Part shown: one piece after another, positions 32,863-33,993 of the stretch | Layout: the number at the start of each line of letters is the position of its first letter | Position numbering within the stretch: the first letter of the stretch is position 1 | Translations under genes and position numbers: made by a program | The notes under the pieces: generated by a model | Told to the model about the DNA's origin: nothing | The model's database searches: none | What the model saw: only the letters and a program-made list of their open reading frames with translations | NCBI GenBank assembly: GCA_013289875.1 | Contig: JABCZC010000047.1 | Span: 1-33,993, forward strand | DNA from: Acidobacteriota bacterium | GTDB lineage: Bacteria > Acidobacteriota > Terriglobia > Terriglobales > Acidobacteriaceae | Direction: 5' to 3' | Length of the DNA: 33,993 nt

Positions 32863-33993
32863 TTGGCAAAAATCGGGCCAAAAATGGGCGGGGGCGCCAA
32901 TCACACGCCGGGTCTCAAGCGCGTTCTGGGGCGCGGAGACCTGATTCTGCTGTTCATTGTTGCGGTCGCAAACCTCAACATGGTGCCGCCCATCTCCGCC
33001 TCCGGACCGATCACCCTCTGGCTGTGGGTGGCCGCCCTGCTCTTCTACTTCTGGCCACAGGGAGCCGCAGTCACCGAGCTATCACAGAAGTGGCCCGGAG
33101 AAGGTGGCATCTATCTATGGGCCAAGCGCAGCTTCGGCGAGCAGCACGGGTTTTTCGCCGGATGGTGCTACTGGCTCTCAAATGTTTTCTACCTACCAAC
33201 GGTGGTACTCTCATGCATCGGCGTCGGACTGTACGTCTTCGGGCCGAACATCCAGGAGCTGGAGCACAATCCGTACTTCACCTCCGGCCTGGCCATCGGA
33301 ATCCTCCTCTTCCTGCTGGCCCTCAACATTCGCGGTCTCTCTCTCGGCAAGTGGATCAACAACCTCGGCGGCGTGGGCACAGTGGGCGGAGGCGCGGTGG
33401 TGATCCTGCTGGCCGCGCTCACGCTGCACCATCACGGCTCTGCGCTGCACCGCGCCGATCTGCATATGCAGCTCAATGACTGGCGATTGTTCGCGGTTTT
33501 TGGAACGATCTGCTACAGTCTCGTCGGACTCGATCTCGCGTCCATCATGGGCGACGAGATTCGCGAGCCGAAGCGCAATCTGCCTATCGCAATCTTCTGG
33601 GGCGGGCTGGCTGCGGCGATTATCTATCTCGGGACAACCAGCGCCATGCTTATCGCCGTGCCGCACGAGGAGATCGGCATCCTCTCCGGCATTCTGCAGG
33701 CGATTAATGTGATGGCGCGGCATAATGGGCTCTTGTTTATAGTCGCCCCGCTGGCGTTTCTGGAGTGCATCGCGATCCTCGGCACGGCCTCCGCATGGTT
33801 CAGCGGCGCTGCACGCCTGCCGTTTGTCGCGGGCATCGACCGCTATCTGCCGCCGATCATCGGCAAGATCCATCCCCGCTATCAAACTCCGTACGTCAGC
33901 CTGATCGTCTATGCCGCGCTGTCGTCGTTGCTCACGCTCATGAGCTTTCTCGGTGTTTCGGTCGGCGAGGCCTATCTCACCCTGCTCGATCTT
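32863..33993 (+). CDS. APC family amino-acid/amine permease, C-terminus outside window
   Basis: The frame runs open to the last base, giving 377 residues. I place the start at the TTG at 32863, which has GGAGG six bases upstream; an in-frame ATG at 32884 lacks a site. The first helix (GDLILLFIVAVANLNMVPPISASGP) has the unwound substrate-site region of APC transporters, and WPGEGGIYLWAKRSFGEQHGFFAGWCYW matches the conserved segment after helix 2. GDEIREPKRNLPIAIFWGG is the usual loop after helix 6. About nine helices are seen before the window ends. It lies 34 bases after the aminotransferase gene and is probably co-transcribed, so it may import or exchange the amine or amino acid handled by that enzyme. 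Confidence 0.9.
   Translation, partial: MAKIGPKMGGGANHTPGLKRVLGRGDLILLFIVAVANLNMVPPISASGPITLWLWVAALLFYFWPQGAAVTELSQKWPGEGGIYLWAKRSFGEQHGFFAGWCYWLSNVFYLPTVVLSCIGVGLYVFGPNIQELEHNPYFTSGLAIGILLFLLALNIRGLSLGKWINNLGGVGTVGGGAVVILLAALTLHHHGSALHRADLHMQLNDWRLFAVFGTICYSLVGLDLASIMGDEIREPKRNLPIAIFWGGLAAAIIYLGTTSAMLIAVPHEEIGILSGILQAINVMARHNGLLFIVAPLAFLECIAILGTASAWFSGAARLPFVAGIDRYLPPIIGKIHPRYQTPYVSLIVYAALSSLLTLMSFLGVSVGEAYLTLLDL

Overview
The window looks like chromosomal DNA of an Acidobacteriota, class Terriglobia (Acidobacteriaceae-like). It carries two copies of the VWFA-related domain that is typical of Acidobacteria, a DUF3300 protein with a Gly/His-rich tail, coiled-coil and BBP2-type outer-membrane porins, and a very large secreted PIG-L protein. 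Base composition is moderately GC-rich and many proteins have Sec, Tat or lipoprotein signals, which fits a soil heterotroph. I see no rRNA, tRNA, CRISPR array, insertion sequence or phage gene.

Left part (1-8614): two secreted VWFA-related paralogues on the minus strand (the first cut by the window edge) flank a small plus-strand Hcp-like protein with a Sec signal peptide. They are followed by a secreted DUF3300 protein with an 18-bp coding repeat and by a secreted GH3 beta-glucosidase with a PA14 insert. Middle part (8700-13572): an ATPase / permease / TetR operon has a perfect 15-bp operator-like dyad inside its promoter. It ends at a hairpin facing a coiled-coil porin. A DUF1905 gene broken by a single missing base follows. 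Next (13591-19778): a 940-residue secreted PIG-L deacetylase-like protein, an SDR oxidoreductase, an APC amino-acid permease and a secreted purine-nucleoside 'permease' (NUP) protein.

Right part (19905-33993): this is the most coherent and interesting region. A minus-strand six-gene operon encodes a complete polyamine-type ABC importer (PotD-, PotA-, PotB- and PotC-like), a Tat-signal flavin monoamine oxidase and a Tat-signal flavoprotein resembling spermidine dehydrogenase. Neighbouring genes overlap by 4 bases or lie within 28 bases. Divergently, across a 639-bp control region with direct repeats and a 16-bp perfect palindrome, lie a class III PLP aminotransferase and a second APC permease (cut by the window end). 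Two divergent BBP2 porins adjoin the other end of the operon. I read this as a polyamine/amine acquisition and catabolism island that may combine oxidation outside the cytoplasm with ABC uptake. The substrate is inferred, not shown.

Several genes here use TTG or GTG starts with strong Shine-Dalgarno sequences, so default ATG calls would misplace their N-termini.
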